Part shown: positions 8,404-18,292 of the stretch, piece after piece
Position numbering within the stretch: position 1 is the stretch's first letter
Layout: each line of letters starts with the position of its first letter
Origin: Lutibacter citreus
Lineage (GTDB): Bacteria; Bacteroidota; Bacteroidia; Flavobacteriales; Flavobacteriaceae
Assembly: GCF_003260195.1 (NCBI RefSeq)
Contig: NZ_QEIH01000006.1
Location: 372,001 to 436,000, forward strand
Direction: 5' to 3'
DNA length: 64,000 bases
The notes under the pieces: model-generated
What the model was told of the DNA's origin: nothing
The model's input: only the letters and a program-made list of their open reading frames with translations
The model's database searches: none
Position numbers and translations under genes: made by a program

Positions 8404-10260
8404 ATGATTACAGCTAAAACAAAGGATCAACCTGAAGTACTGGAAGCGGTCATTATCCGTTTTGTTGGTGATTCAGGGGATGGAATGCAATTAACAGGAA
8501 CACAATTTTCAGACACGTCTGCAATGTTTGGAAATGATATAGCAACTTTTCCTAATTACCCTTCTGAAATAAGGGCACCGCAAGGAAGTTTATATGGAGT
8601 CTCCGGATTTCAAGTACACATTGGAAGTGTTGAAATAAGCACTCCTGGTGATGAAGTGGATTTATTAGTGGCAATGAATCCTGCAGGATTAAAAACAAAT
8701 TTACATGCTGTTAAGCCTGGAAATACAATTATTGTAGATACGGACTCTTTCACTAAAAAAAACCTTGAAAAAGCGCAGTATGCAACAAATCCTTTAGAAG
8801 ATGATAGTTTAGAGAATTATCGTGTTATTCAAGTTTCTATGACTTCTTTAACCAAAGAATCTTTAAAAGGTGTTGAAGGACTCGACAACAAATCAATAAC
8901 CAGAAGTAAAAACATGTTTGCTTTAGGGATGGTTTATTGGATGTATGACAGATCAACAGAACATACTGAAGAATTTTTCAATAAAAAATTCAAATCAAAA
9001 CCAAGTATTATAGAAGCAAATACAAGAGTGTTAAAAGCAGGCTTTAACTATGCAAACACTTTAGAGTTAATTCCAAATTCTTATACCATCTCACCTGCTA
9101 AAATGTCTCCTGGTACTTATAGAATTATTATGGGTAACACGGCAACAGCTTGGGGGTTTTTAGCTGCTGCAGAAAAATCAGGCTTAAATTTATTTTTGGG
9201 TTCATATCCTATTACACCAGCTACAGATATTTTACATGAATTAGTAAAACATAAACATTTTGGAGTGAAAGCTTTTCAGGCTGAAGATGAAATTGCTGGA
9301 ATTTGCTCTGCAATTGGCGCCTCTTTTGCTGGAAATTTAGCAATAACCACAACATCTGGGCCTGGTTTAGCTTTAAAAGGTGAAGCATTAGGTTTGGCTA
9401 TGATGATTGAATTACCGCTTGTTTTGGTTAATGTTCAACGCGGTGGGCCTTCAACAGGATTACCTACAAAAACAGAACAATCAGATTTATTACAAGCTAT
9501 GTATGGTAGAAACGGTGAAAGTCCGGTAATTGTTATTGCTTCAAGTACGCCTGCAGATTGTTTTGATTATGCTTATCAGGCAGCAAAATTAGCCATAGAA
9601 CATATGACTCCGGTAATTTTATTAACGGATGGTTATATTGCAAATGGCTCTGCTCCTTGGAAAATTAAATCTGTTTCAGAAATGCCCGAAATTAAAAATA
9701 ATAAGGTTACTGAAATAAAAGAAAATTGGCATCCTTATGATAGAAATCCAGATACATTAGCCAGAAACTGGGCTATTCCGGGTACTCCAGGGTTAGAACA
9801 TAGAGTTGGAGGTTTGGAAAAAGATCGAGTTACGGGGAATGTTTCTTACATACCAGACAACCATGAATATATGACTAAAATTAGAGCTGAAAAGGTAAAA
9901 AGAGTTCAAAATTATATTCCTGATATTAAACCTGAATTTGCAGAAACAGGAGATTTATTAGTTATTGGATGGGGAGGAACTTACGGATCACTTCATTCTG
10001 CAGTTAAACAAATAAACTCAGAAGGTTATACAAAAATAGGTTTTGCACATTTTAATTTTATTAACCCACTTCCTAAAAACACAAAACAACTATTATCAAA
10101 ATTTAAAAAAATAGTAGTTTGTGAACTAAATAATGGTCAGTTTTCAAAAATTTTAAGCGGTCATTTTAATGGAATTGAGTTTTTACAATTCAACAAAATA
10201 CAAGGATTACCTTTTGGAAATACAGAGCTAATTGAAAAATTTAAACAACTAGTACAATAA
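8404..10260 (+). CDS. korA: 2-oxoglutarate:ferredoxin oxidoreductase, fused gamma/alpha subunit
   Basis: With KorB it catalyses CoA-dependent oxidative decarboxylation of 2-oxoglutarate with ferredoxin as acceptor, or the reverse. The 618-residue chain fuses the gamma domain (about 15-200; RFVGDSGDGMQLTGTQFSD, FPNYPSEIRAPQGSLYGVSG) to the alpha domain (about 230-500; GSYPITPATDILHEL, AEDEIAGICSAIGASFAGN, GGPSTGLPTKTEQSD) and a C-terminal transketolase-like domain. This matches the two-subunit KorAB/OGOR layout. korB follows after two bases. 2-oxoglutarate rather than pyruvate is inferred from resemblance to flavobacterial KorA; a branched 2-oxoacid cannot be excluded. Confidence 0.88.
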   Translation: MITAKTKDQPEVLEAVIIRFVGDSGDGMQLTGTQFSDTSAMFGNDIATFPNYPSEIRAPQGSLYGVSGFQVHIGSVEISTPGDEVDLLVAMNPAGLKTNLHAVKPGNTIIVDTDSFTKKNLEKAQYATNPLEDDSLENYRVIQVSMTSLTKESLKGVEGLDNKSITRSKNMFALGMVYWMYDRSTEHTEEFFNKKFKSKPSIIEANTRVLKAGFNYANTLELIPNSYTISPAKMSPGTYRIIMGNTATAWGFLAAAEKSGLNLFLGSYPITPATDILHELVKHKHFGVKAFQAEDEIAGICSAIGASFAGNLAITTTSGPGLALKGEALGLAMMIELPLVLVNVQRGGPSTGLPTKTEQSDLLQAMYGRNGESPVIVIASSTPADCFDYAYQAAKLAIEHMTPVILLTDGYIANGSAPWKIKSVSEMPEIKNNKVTEIKENWHPYDRNPDTLARNWAIPGTPGLEHRVGGLEKDRVTGNVSYIPDNHEYMTKIRAEKVKRVQNYIPDIKPEFAETGDLLVIGWGGTYGSLHSAVKQINSEGYTKIGFAHFNFINPLPKNTKQLLSKFKKIVVCELNNGQFSKILSGHFNGIEFLQFNKIQGLPFGNTELIEKFKQLVQ

Positions 10261-10262
10261 TT

Positions 10263-11273
10263 ATGGAAACAGCTGAAAAAAAATACACATTTAAAGATTT
10301 CGCCAGCGATCAAGAAGTAAGATGGTGTCCTGGTTGTGATGATTACGTTATTTTACGTTCAATGCAAAAAGCACTTCCAGAAATGAATGTTAAAAGAGAA
10401 AACGTTGTTTTTATATCTGGAATTGGATGTTCATCTCGTTTTCCATATTATATGAATACTTATGGAATGCATAGTATTCATGGTAGAGCACCTGGAATTG
10501 CTTCAGGAGTTAAATTAGCCAATCCAGATCTTAGTGTTTGGATTATTACTGGTGATGGTGATGCTATGGCAATTGGAGGAAATCACTTTATTCATTTACT
10601 TAGAAGAAACATTAATTTAAACATTGTTTTGTTTAATAATGAAATATATGGTTTAACTAAAGGTCAATTCTCCCCTACTTCATTAGTAGGTCAAAAAACA
10701 AAATCTTCTCCTTATGGAAATACACAACCGCCATTTCAACCAGGCGAATTAGCCCTTGGAGCGCAAGCAAGATTTTTTGCAAGAATTGGAGGAAACAATC
10801 CAAAAGATATGTCTAAAATTTTTATTGAATCTCATAAATTCAATGGAACATCTTTAATTGAGATATTACAAAATTGTGTAATTTTTAATGATGGATGTTT
10901 TAAAAATGTTACAGATAAAGAGGTTAAAGAAGACAAACAAATTTATTTAGAACAGGGTAAACCAATGATTTTTGGTAAAAACCGAGATAAAGGAATTGTA
11001 CTTAATGGTTTAAAATTAGAAGTTGTAACTATTGGTGAAAATGGAATAACGCAAGAAGATTTGTTAGTACATAACGCTAAAGAACAAGACCCAACATTAC
11101 ATCAAATGCTAGTTCGTTTACAAAATCCGATTGCAACCGGAATTATCCGAAGCTTTGATGATATTACGCTTGAAGAGCGTGTTGATGCCTTAACAGTTGA
11201 GGTAAAAGCAAATTCAAAATTCAAAAAAACTGACGACCTTTTCTTTTCTGGAGAAACTTATGAGGTTGAATAA
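10263..11273 (+). CDS. korB: 2-oxoglutarate:ferredoxin oxidoreductase, beta subunit
   Basis: Carries thiamine diphosphate and one [4Fe-4S] cluster of the KorAB enzyme. In the 336 residues, RWCPGCDDYVIL and GIGCSSRFPYY supply three cluster cysteines, with a fourth probably in the later CVIFNDGC segment. GDGDAMAIGGNHFIHLLRRN and FNNEIYGLTKGQFSPTS form the thiamine/Mg site; the GLTKGQ-SPTS form is typical of 2-oxoglutarate enzymes. The separate delta ferredoxin subunit of four-subunit enzymes is absent, so a free ferredoxin is needed; one is encoded divergently upstream. The operon ends at the hairpin about 35 bases downstream. Confidence 0.9.
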   Translation: METAEKKYTFKDFASDQEVRWCPGCDDYVILRSMQKALPEMNVKRENVVFISGIGCSSRFPYYMNTYGMHSIHGRAPGIASGVKLANPDLSVWIITGDGDAMAIGGNHFIHLLRRNINLNIVLFNNEIYGLTKGQFSPTSLVGQKTKSSPYGNTQPPFQPGELALGAQARFFARIGGNNPKDMSKIFIESHKFNGTSLIEILQNCVIFNDGCFKNVTDKEVKEDKQIYLEQGKPMIFGKNRDKGIVLNGLKLEVVTIGENGITQEDLLVHNAKEQDPTLHQMLVRLQNPIATGIIRSFDDITLEERVDALTVEVKANSKFKKTDDLFFSGETYEVE

Positions 11274-11307
11274 AATACTATTTAACAAATTACATTAAAC
11301 TTTTTAA

Positions 11308-11338
11308 GCCAAAAGTAAATTCGTACTTTTGGCTTATT
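11308..11338 (+). terminator. Terminator after korB
   Basis: TAAGCCAAAAGTA pairs with TACTTTTGGCTTA around a short loop in the korB-nuoA gap. The trailing T-tract is weak. It separates korAB from the nuo transcript, which has its own -7 box. Confidence 0.7.
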
Positions 11339-11382
11339 TAAAATAAATATAAATAATATTTTAATTTAATCAATTAATCTAC

Positions 11383-11390
11383 TACTTTTG
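11383..11390 (+). promoter_or_regulatory. -7 box TACTTTTG of the nuo operon
   Basis: Exact TAnnTTTG match, 26 bases before the nuoA ATG and downstream of the korB terminator. No clear -33 TTG is seen at the usual distance. Confidence 0.5.
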
Positions 11391-11416
11391 TAGACTAATA
11401 AAAAAAACGCATATTA

Positions 11417-11767
11417 ATGGGCTCAGAGGCAATTATTGTATTTCTGTTAGCTGGCATTGTTCTTGTTGCTGGTGCAAATTTTTTATCGAATTTAATTTCG
11501 CATAAGTCAGACAACCCTCAAAAAAGAGAACCTTACGAAAGTGGTATGAAAACTATTGGACCTACTTGGGTACAATTTAAAGTTGGCTATTATTTATTTG
11601 CTATTCTATTTTTAATATTTGATGTTGAAGTTGCTTTTTTAATTCCTTGGGCAGTTGTTTTTAAGGATCTTGGAACGGTTGCTTTTATTGAAATATTGGT
11701 ATTTCTTTTAATATTAGGGTTAGGTTTGTTGTATGCGTGGAAAAAAGGAGCATTAAAATGGGAGTAG
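11417..11767 (+). CDS. nuoA: Complex I subunit A
   Basis: Membrane subunit of the proton-pumping complex I, next to the quinone cavity. The 116 residues contain three helices and the family motif [19 protein letters not shown] before helix 2, with [15 protein letters not shown] in helix 2. First gene of an eleven-subunit nuo operon, with its own -7 box. Its stop overlaps the nuoB start by ten bases, which suggests translational coupling. Confidence 0.95.
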   Translation: MGSEAIIVFLLAGIVLVAGANFLSNLISHKSDNPQKREPYESGMKTIGPTWVQFKVGYYLFAILFLIFDVEVAFLIPWAVVFKDLGTVAFIEILVFLLILGLGLLYAWKKGALKWE

Positions 11768-12354
11768 ATAAAAAACGATTTATAAGTGAATTGGGAGATG
11801 ACGGGAGAACTCCAGTAATTCCAAAAGATTTTCCAGGTAAAGTAATTCCAGCAGGAAATGGAGCAAATGTAATTGTTACTTCATTGGATCAAATAATTAA
11901 TTGGGGAAGGTCAAATTCATTATGGTCGCTGTATTTTGGTACAAGTTGCTGTGCTATTGAAATGATGCAAACGGGAGCTGCAAAACACGATTATTCAAGA
12001 TTTGGATTTGAAGTAGCACGCCCTTCACCTCGTCAAGCTGATTTAATTATTATTGCAGGAACCATTGTAAATAAAATGGCGCCAGTATTAAGAAGGTTGT
12101 ACGACCAAATGGCCGAACCAAAGTATGTAATTGCAATGGGAGCTTGTGCTATTTCGGGAGGACCATTTTTTTATAACACGTATTCTGTTGTTAAAGGAGC
12201 AGATCATGTAATTCCCGTAGATGTATACGTACCTGGTTGCCCACCACGTCCTGAAGCTTTGTTGGAAGGAATGTTAATGCTTCAAGACAAAATTAGAACA
12301 GAAAGTTTAAAACATAAAGAAAATCCTATTGATGGATTTGATGAAGGTAAATAA
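11758..12354 (+). CDS. nuoB: Complex I subunit B (N2 cluster)
   Basis: Binds the terminal [4Fe-4S] cluster N2 that passes electrons to quinone. The chosen ATG gives 198 residues starting MGVDKKRF; a GGAG sits about eight bases upstream, a rare Shine-Dalgarno-like feature here. A GTG seven codons earlier in frame is less likely. Cluster ligands are visible in [22 protein letters not shown] and [15 protein letters not shown]. All four cysteines are present, so the quinone-reducing module looks intact. Confidence 0.96.
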   Translation: MGVDKKRFISELGDDGRTPVIPKDFPGKVIPAGNGANVIVTSLDQIINWGRSNSLWSLYFGTSCCAIEMMQTGAAKHDYSRFGFEVARPSPRQADLIIIAGTIVNKMAPVLRRLYDQMAEPKYVIAMGACAISGGPFFYNTYSVVKGADHVIPVDVYVPGCPPRPEALLEGMLMLQDKIRTESLKHKENPIDGFDEGK

Positions 12355-12366
12355 TACTGAATTTAT

Positions 12367-12828
12367 ATGACGAACGAAGCATTACAAAATTTAATAAACA
12401 GTTGGATTCCTGAATTGGAATTTACTGAAGAAGGCTCTCAGTTTTTAAATATTTCAGTAAAACCTGAACAATTACACCAATTAATGTCGCAATTAAAAAG
12501 TAACACTGAAACAAGTTTCGATTATTTATTTTGTGTGACTGGTATGGATTGGGGTAAAGAATTAGGTGTAATTTATCATTTAGAATCTACAACACATAGG
12601 CATATTATTGTTGTTAAAGTACAAACTGAAGACAGAGAAAATCCAACTTTTGATACCGTTTCAAATATTTGGAAAACTGCAGATTTTCACGAACGTGAAG
12701 TATTTGATTTCTTCGGAATAAAATTCAATAACCATCCAAATTTAAAACGCTTGTTTTTAACGGATGAATGGGAAGGTTTTCCTCTTCGAAAAGATTATGT
12801 AGATGAAATTAATATGGTTATTAAATAA
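12367..12828 (+). CDS. nuoC: Complex I subunit C
   Basis: Hydrophilic 30-kDa-type subunit of the connecting module, binding NuoD. 153 residues with the family signature near the C-terminus: TADFHEREVFDFFGIKF, then LKRLFLTDEWEGFPLRKDY. It is a separate gene, unlike the NuoCD fusion of enterobacteria. Spacing is 12 bases from nuoB and 6 bases to nuoD. Confidence 0.95.
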   Translation: MTNEALQNLINSWIPELEFTEEGSQFLNISVKPEQLHQLMSQLKSNTETSFDYLFCVTGMDWGKELGVIYHLESTTHRHIIVVKVQTEDRENPTFDTVSNIWKTADFHEREVFDFFGIKFNNHPNLKRLFLTDEWEGFPLRKDYVDEINMVIK

Positions 12829-12834
12829 ATAATA

Positions 12835-13956
12835 ATGGATACAAATATTGCAAACAGCAACTTAAAATCTGAAGATTATTTTATAAATATGGGACCTCAA
12901 CACCCTGCAACTCATGGTGTTTTGCGTTTATTATTAACCATAGATGGTGAAATAATTAAAAAAGTGGAGCCAGATTTAGGCTACATTCATCGTTCTATTG
13001 AAAAAATGTGCGAGCGAGATAGCTATCAACAAATTGTTCATTTAACAGATAGAATGGATTATTTATCGTCTCATATTAATAACGAAGCAGTTTGCTTAAC
13101 GGTTGAAAACGCTTTACAATTAGAAGTTCCTGAGCGTGTAAAATTTGTTAGAACTATTATTGGTGAATTAACAAGAATTGCATCTCATTGTTTATGGTGG
13201 GGAGTTATGGGAATGGACATTGGTGCATTAACAACTTATTTTTACGGTTTTAGAGATCGTGAAATGATTAACGACATTTTTGAAGAAACTTGTGGTGCTC
13301 GATTAACAATGAACTACAATATACCAGGTGGTTTAATGTTTGATATTCATCCAAATTTTGTGAAAAGAACCAAGGATTTTGTTGCACATTTTAAAACTAA
13401 AATCCCTGAATACGATAAATTATTAACTGGAAACGTGATTTTTCAGAAGAGAATGAAAGGTGTTGGAATTTTATCTAAGGAAGATGCCATTTCTTTTGGT
13501 GCTTCAGGCCCTGTTGCTCGTGGTTCTGGTTATTCTTGCGATGTTAGAAAATATCATTCATATAGTGCTTTGGATAAAGTAACATTTAATGAAGCATTAA
13601 AAACTGAAGGAGATAGTTTAGCTCGTTACGAAATTAGAATTCAAGAAATGTGGGAGTCTCTTTCAATTATAGAACAGCTAATTGATAACATTCCTGAAGG
13701 AGAACACAAAGTTGCTACAAATGCGGTAATTAAATTACCTAAAGGTGAATTTTATCAAAAAGTTGAAACAGCAAGAGGTGAATTAGGCGTTTTTATAAAC
13801 AGTACTGGAACAAAAAACCCTTATAGGTTAAAGTTTCGTTCTCCTGGTTTTTCAAACTTATCGTTGTTAAATCATATTGCTGTTGGAGGTAAAATTGGAG
13901 ATTTAGTAGCATCTATGGCAACATTAGATTTGGTAATTCCAGATATTGACAGATAA
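12835..13956 (+). CDS. nuoD: Complex I subunit D (49-kDa)
   Basis: Forms the quinone-binding cavity together with NuoB. 373 residues, beginning close to the conserved NMGPQHPATHGVLRLLL segment whose His/Tyr region contacts quinone. Other markers are GYIHRSIEKMCERDSY, the central GGLMFDIHPNF and the C-terminal TLDLVIPDIDR, all intact. The next gene is nuoH, without nuoE, nuoF or nuoG between them; this is the key feature of the operon. Confidence 0.96.
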   Translation: MDTNIANSNLKSEDYFINMGPQHPATHGVLRLLLTIDGEIIKKVEPDLGYIHRSIEKMCERDSYQQIVHLTDRMDYLSSHINNEAVCLTVENALQLEVPERVKFVRTIIGELTRIASHCLWWGVMGMDIGALTTYFYGFRDREMINDIFEETCGARLTMNYNIPGGLMFDIHPNFVKRTKDFVAHFKTKIPEYDKLLTGNVIFQKRMKGVGILSKEDAISFGASGPVARGSGYSCDVRKYHSYSALDKVTFNEALKTEGDSLARYEIRIQEMWESLSIIEQLIDNIPEGEHKVATNAVIKLPKGEFYQKVETARGELGVFINSTGTKNPYRLKFRSPGFSNLSLLNHIAVGGKIGDLVASMATLDLVIPDIDR

Positions 13957-13966
13957 AATTAATACA

Positions 13967-15031
13967 ATGAATATAACATTAAGTATTACAACAACTATCT
14001 ACAAATTTCTTTCAGAATATATGTCTGAAGGAGCAGCTAATATTGGAGCAATGGTAACAATTGCATTAATATATCTGGCAATTTTTGCTGTTGCAGGTTT
14101 GTATTTAGTATTACTTGAAAGAAAAGTAGCTGCTTGGTTTCAATTAAGAATTGGACCAAACCGAGTTGGACCTTGGGGATTGTTACAAACTATGGCTGAT
14201 GCTTTAAAATTGGTTTCAAAAGAATTAACAGGAACCGTAAAAGCAGATAAATTTTTATACAACTTAGCTCCTTATTTTGTAATTATTTCATCATTAATGG
14301 CTTTGGCTGTTTTTCCTTTTACTCAAGAATTTCAAGCTTTTGATATAAATATTGGAATCTTCTTTTTAATTGCAATTTCATCTATTGGTGTAATTGGAAT
14401 TTTATTAGGAGGTTGGGCAAGTAACAATAAATTTGCTTTAATTGGCGCTATGCGTAGTGGAGTCCAAACTATAAGTTATGAACTTTCTGTAGGCTTATCA
14501 TTAGTAACAATGGTATTATTAACAGGAACTTTACAACTTTCAGAAATAATTGAAGTTCAAAAAAATGGTTGGTTAATTATACAAGGTCATTTTCCTGCAA
14601 TTATTGCATTTATGATTTATATGATTGCCGGAACTGCAGAAACTAACAGAGCTCCTTTTGATATGGTTGAAGCTGAAAGTGAATTAGGAGCTGGTTTTCA
14701 TACTGAATATTCAGGAATGAAATTCGCTTATTTCTTTTTAGCTGAATTTATAAATATGTTCATTATTGCTGCAATTGCTGCAACTATATTTTTCGGTGGA
14801 TGGCTTTCTCCTTTCGGAATAACAGAATCAATCCCTTGGTTAGGTATTTTCTGGTTTTTAGGAAAAACTTTTGTCTTGGTATTTTTAATGATGTGGTTTA
14901 GATGGACATTCCCAAGATTAAGAGTTGACCAATTATTAACATTAGAGTGGAAGTATTTGTTACCACTTAACTTACTAAATATAGTGCTTATGGCATTAAT
15001 TGTTTGGTTAGGTTTAACAATTCAATTATAG
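13967..15031 (+). CDS. nuoH: Complex I subunit H
   Basis: Membrane subunit linking the quinone site to the proton-pumping arm. The ATG gives 354 residues (MNITLSITTTIYKFLSEYMS). A TTG seven codons upstream would overlap the nuoD end and is less likely. Family motifs: LERKVAAWFQLRIGPNRVGP, GWASNNKFALIGAMRSGVQ, AETNRAPFDMVEAESELGAG and RWTFPRLRVDQLLTLEWK. About eight membrane helices. Confidence 0.95.
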   Translation: MNITLSITTTIYKFLSEYMSEGAANIGAMVTIALIYLAIFAVAGLYLVLLERKVAAWFQLRIGPNRVGPWGLLQTMADALKLVSKELTGTVKADKFLYNLAPYFVIISSLMALAVFPFTQEFQAFDINIGIFFLIAISSIGVIGILLGGWASNNKFALIGAMRSGVQTISYELSVGLSLVTMVLLTGTLQLSEIIEVQKNGWLIIQGHFPAIIAFMIYMIAGTAETNRAPFDMVEAESELGAGFHTEYSGMKFAYFFLAEFINMFIIAAIAATIFFGGWLSPFGITESIPWLGIFWFLGKTFVLVFLMMWFRWTFPRLRVDQLLTLEWKYLLPLNLLNIVLMALIVWLGLTIQL

Positions 15032-15034
15032 ATT

Positions 15035-15511
15035 ATGAGTTATTTTGGAGACATATATAAAGGAATAAAAACACTACTTGCCGGTATGAGTGTTACTGGT
15101 AAGGTTTTTTTAAATAATAAAAACAACACCATTACTCAGCAATATCCAGATAACCGTGAAACCTTAAAAATGTTTGATCGTTTTCGAGGGGAAGTAGTAA
15201 TGCCTCACGATGAAAATAATGAACATAGTTGTACCGGTTGTCAGAAATGTGAAATTGCTTGTCCAAATGGTTCTATTGAAATTATTTGGGACAGACAAGT
15301 GGATCCTGAAACAGGGAAAAAGAAAAAAATGATAGACCAACATATTTACCATTTAGGTATGTGTACAATGTGTGGTTTATGTATTGAGGCTTGTCCAACG
15401 GATGCTATTTTATGGGCTCAGAATTATGAAAATTCAGTTTACGACAGATCAGCTTTAACTAAAGTTTTAAATCAACCAGGTTCTAAAATAATGCCTGGAG
15501 TAGAAGACTAA
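15035..15511 (+). CDS. nuoI: Complex I subunit I (two [4Fe-4S] ferredoxin-type)
   Basis: Carries clusters N6a and N6b. 158 residues with two full motifs: CTGCQKCEIACPNGSI and CTMCGLCIEACPTDAI. In an enzyme without NuoEFG this subunit is the likely entry point for electrons from a reduced ferredoxin. A basic, charged stretch (DPETGKKKKM) between the two motifs is worth noting for docking of an acidic ferredoxin. That docking idea is inference. Confidence 0.95.
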   Translation: MSYFGDIYKGIKTLLAGMSVTGKVFLNNKNNTITQQYPDNRETLKMFDRFRGEVVMPHDENNEHSCTGCQKCEIACPNGSIEIIWDRQVDPETGKKKKMIDQHIYHLGMCTMCGLCIEACPTDAILWAQNYENSVYDRSALTKVLNQPGSKIMPGVED

Positions 15512-15515
15512 ACGT

Positions 15516-16037
15516 ATGGAAAGATATATATTTTACATTTTAGCAGCCATTATAATTGTTTCGGCAATTGCTTCTGTTACTAGCAAAAAAATGTTGCGCT
15601 CGGTTATTTATTTATTATTTACACTGTGCGGTATTGCAGGGATTTACTTTTTAATAGATTATAATTTTTTAGCTGCCATTCAATTAACGGTATATGCCGG
15701 TGGAATTATAGTTTTAATCATATTTTCTGTTGTTCTTATTCATCATATAGAGATGGAATTAGAGGTTGCAAAACTTTCCAAAAAAATAATTACAGGTTTA
15801 GCTTGTGCTATAGGACTTGGAGTATTTTTAACAACTATATATTCTCATCAATTTAACGTTGTTGAAAACTTTAATTCAACAACAACCGAACAAATAGGAC
15901 TTAAATTATTGAGTTACGAAGCGGGTGGTTTTATTTTACCTTTTGAAGTAATTAGTATTTTGTTATTAGCTTCAATGATTGGTGCAATTGTAATTGCCAA
16001 AGGAAAAAAATTAACCGATAAAAACGAATCAAAATGA
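15516..16037 (+). CDS. nuoJ: Complex I subunit J
   Basis: Five-helix membrane subunit of 173 residues. The conserved helix-3 region reads LAAIQLTVYAGGIIVLIIFS, the pi-bulge region of the family. Its stop overlaps the nuoK start by four bases (ATGA), so translation is probably coupled. Confidence 0.93.
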   Translation: MERYIFYILAAIIIVSAIASVTSKKMLRSVIYLLFTLCGIAGIYFLIDYNFLAAIQLTVYAGGIIVLIIFSVVLIHHIEMELEVAKLSKKIITGLACAIGLGVFLTTIYSHQFNVVENFNSTTTEQIGLKLLSYEAGGFILPFEVISILLLASMIGAIVIAKGKKLTDKNESK

Positions 16038-16351
16038 TAGCCGGAATTAGCATTTACGAAATACTAACCGTTACCTCTATCCTATTTTTTATTGGTGTGT
16101 ACGGTTTTTTAACCCGAAAAAATTTGATTTCAATATTAATGTCTATTGAATTAATATTAAATGCATCAATTATAAATTTTGTAGTCATCAACAAGTATTT
16201 ATATCCAGACATGTTACAAGGAGTTGTTTTCTCCATTTTTATAATTGCTGTAGCCGCTGCAGAAACTGCTCTAGCCGTTGCAATTATTATTAACCTTTAC
16301 AGACAAATTGCTTCTGTAGAAGTTAAGGACACTGAAATTATGAAGTATTAA
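16034..16351 (+). CDS. nuoK: Complex I subunit K
   Basis: Three-helix MrpC-like subunit of 105 residues that carries membrane glutamates of the proton path: SILMSIELILNASIINFV (helix 2) and AAAETALAVAIIINLYRQ (helix 3). Full length, in the standard position between nuoJ and nuoL. Confidence 0.94.
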   Translation: MIAGISIYEILTVTSILFFIGVYGFLTRKNLISILMSIELILNASIINFVVINKYLYPDMLQGVVFSIFIIAVAAAETALAVAIIINLYRQIASVEVKDTEIMKY

Positions 16352-16363
16352 TAGTTAAGAAAT

Positions 16364-18283
16364 ATGGATATAACTTATACAATATTAATCCCACTAATTC
16401 CTCTAGCAGTATTTTTACTCTTAGGAATTTTTAGTCAAAAAATTAAACCAGCCGTTTCTGGGCTTATTGGTGTTGTAGGTTTATCAACCTCTACATTATT
16501 ATCATTTTATACGGCTTACCAATACTTTTTTGTACACGGTAAAATAAATGGTGTTTACCAAGCAATTGTTCAAAAAACAACTTGGATGAACTTTACTGAT
16601 AACCTACATATAGACATGGGTGTTTTAATTGACCCAATATCTGTAATGATGCTAATTGTAGTTTCAATAGTATCATTAATGGTGCATATTTATAGTATAG
16701 GCTATATGAAAGGTGATGATGGTTTTACACGATTTTTCTCTTTTTTATCGCTATTCTCATTTTCTATGTTTGGATTAGTTTTAGCAACAAATCTTTTCCA
16801 AATTTATATTTTTTGGGAGTTGGTAGGTGTTTCATCTTATTTATTAATTGGATATTATTACACCATACCATCAGCTGTTTCCGCAGGAAAAAAAGCATTT
16901 ATTGTAACTCGTTTTGCAGATTTAGGTTTCTTAATTGGAATTTTAATTATTGGGTATTATACAGGAACATACGATTTTGAAACGCTGAACAACCCTGAAG
17001 GAGCTGCCATTTTAAATTGGACATCAACATCATTTATGGGATTGTCAGTTTTAACTTGGGCATTAATCTTAATATTTATTGGTGGTGCTGGAAAATCAGC
17101 TATGTTTCCTTTACATATTTGGTTACCCGACGCTATGGAAGGTCCAACACCAGTTTCCGCTTTAATCCACGCAGCAACAATGGTTGTGGCTGGGGTTTAT
17201 TTAGTTGCTCGACTTTTTCCAATGTATTATTTTGTTGAAGATGGTTTTGCCCTAAACATTGTAGCTTACGTTGGTGGATTTTCTTCATTATTTGCCGCTA
17301 TAATTGCAATCACTCAAACAGATATTAAACGTGTTTTAGCATTTTCAACAATGTCACAATTGGGATATATGATGATGGCTTTAGGAGTTTCTGGTTATAA
17401 TGGTCACGAAGGAGTTGGTTATATGGCTTCTATGTTTCATTTGTTTACACACGCAATGTTTAAAGCTTTATTATTCTTAGGTGCAGGTTCTGTAATTCAT
17501 GCCGTACATAGCAATTATTTAAAAGATATGGGAGGTTTACGAAAGTATATGCCTATTACCAATGCTACTTTTTTAATTGCCGCTTTAGCAATTTCTGGAG
17601 TATTTCCTTTATCGGGTTTTTGGAGTAAAGATGAAATTTTAGTTGCTGCCTTTGAACACAATATGTTATTATATGTTGTTGGTGTATTTGTAGCTGGTTT
17701 AACCGCGTTTTATATGTTTAGAATTTACTTTGGAATTTTCTGGGGAAAAGATACACAATACAAACACGCTCCGCATGAATCACCATTATCTATGACTATT
17801 CCTTTAATTGTATTGGCTTTGATAACCATTTTTTCAGGATTTATTCATTTTAGTGAATTTATAGCTCCTGATAGAATAGGTTTTGAGGCACATTTAAACT
17901 ATCCTTTAGCTGCTATTGCCACTGCGGTAGGTTTAACAGGAATAGTACTATCATACATATTTTATAAAAAAGAAAACGACTTAGCAGATAAGTTTGCAAA
18001 CGCATTTGGAGTGTTTTATAAATGGACTTACAATAAGTTTTATTTTGATGAGATTTATTTATTTGTAACCAAAAAAATAATATTTAACCTAATAGCGGCT
18101 CCTATTGCAAAATTCGACAAGAAAATTGTTGATGCAACTATGGAAGGTATAGGAAATAAAACTGTCGTTATTTCTAAAAGAATAAAAGGAATGCAATCTG
18201 GTAAAGTTCAAGATTATGCTTTCTCTTTTATTGCAGGAACTGTAATACTTGCAATCGTGTTTATTTACTTATGGACAAACTAA
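16364..18283 (+). CDS. nuoL: Complex I subunit L (antiporter-like)
   Basis: Distal proton-pumping subunit, Mrp-antiporter fold, 639 residues. Visible markers are YIFWELVGVSSYLLIGYYY (helix 5 glutamate), GGAGKSAMFPLHIWLPDAME (helix 7 lysine), TPVSALIHAATMVVAGVYL and the conserved FSTMSQLGYMMMALGV. The long C-terminal lateral helix, roughly residues 520-600, is present. Confidence 0.95.
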   Translation: MDITYTILIPLIPLAVFLLLGIFSQKIKPAVSGLIGVVGLSTSTLLSFYTAYQYFFVHGKINGVYQAIVQKTTWMNFTDNLHIDMGVLIDPISVMMLIVVSIVSLMVHIYSIGYMKGDDGFTRFFSFLSLFSFSMFGLVLATNLFQIYIFWELVGVSSYLLIGYYYTIPSAVSAGKKAFIVTRFADLGFLIGILIIGYYTGTYDFETLNNPEGAAILNWTSTSFMGLSVLTWALILIFIGGAGKSAMFPLHIWLPDAMEGPTPVSALIHAATMVVAGVYLVARLFPMYYFVEDGFALNIVAYVGGFSSLFAAIIAITQTDIKRVLAFSTMSQLGYMMMALGVSGYNGHEGVGYMASMFHLFTHAMFKALLFLGAGSVIHAVHSNYLKDMGGLRKYMPITNATFLIAALAISGVFPLSGFWSKDEILVAAFEHNMLLYVVGVFVAGLTAFYMFRIYFGIFWGKDTQYKHAPHESPLSMTIPLIVLALITIFSGFIHFSEFIAPDRIGFEAHLNYPLAAIATAVGLTGIVLSYIFYKKENDLADKFANAFGVFYKWTYNKFYFDEIYLFVTKKIIFNLIAAPIAKFDKKIVDATMEGIGNKTVVISKRIKGMQSGKVQDYAFSFIAGTVILAIVFIYLWTN

Positions 18284-18292
18284 CAAATTAAT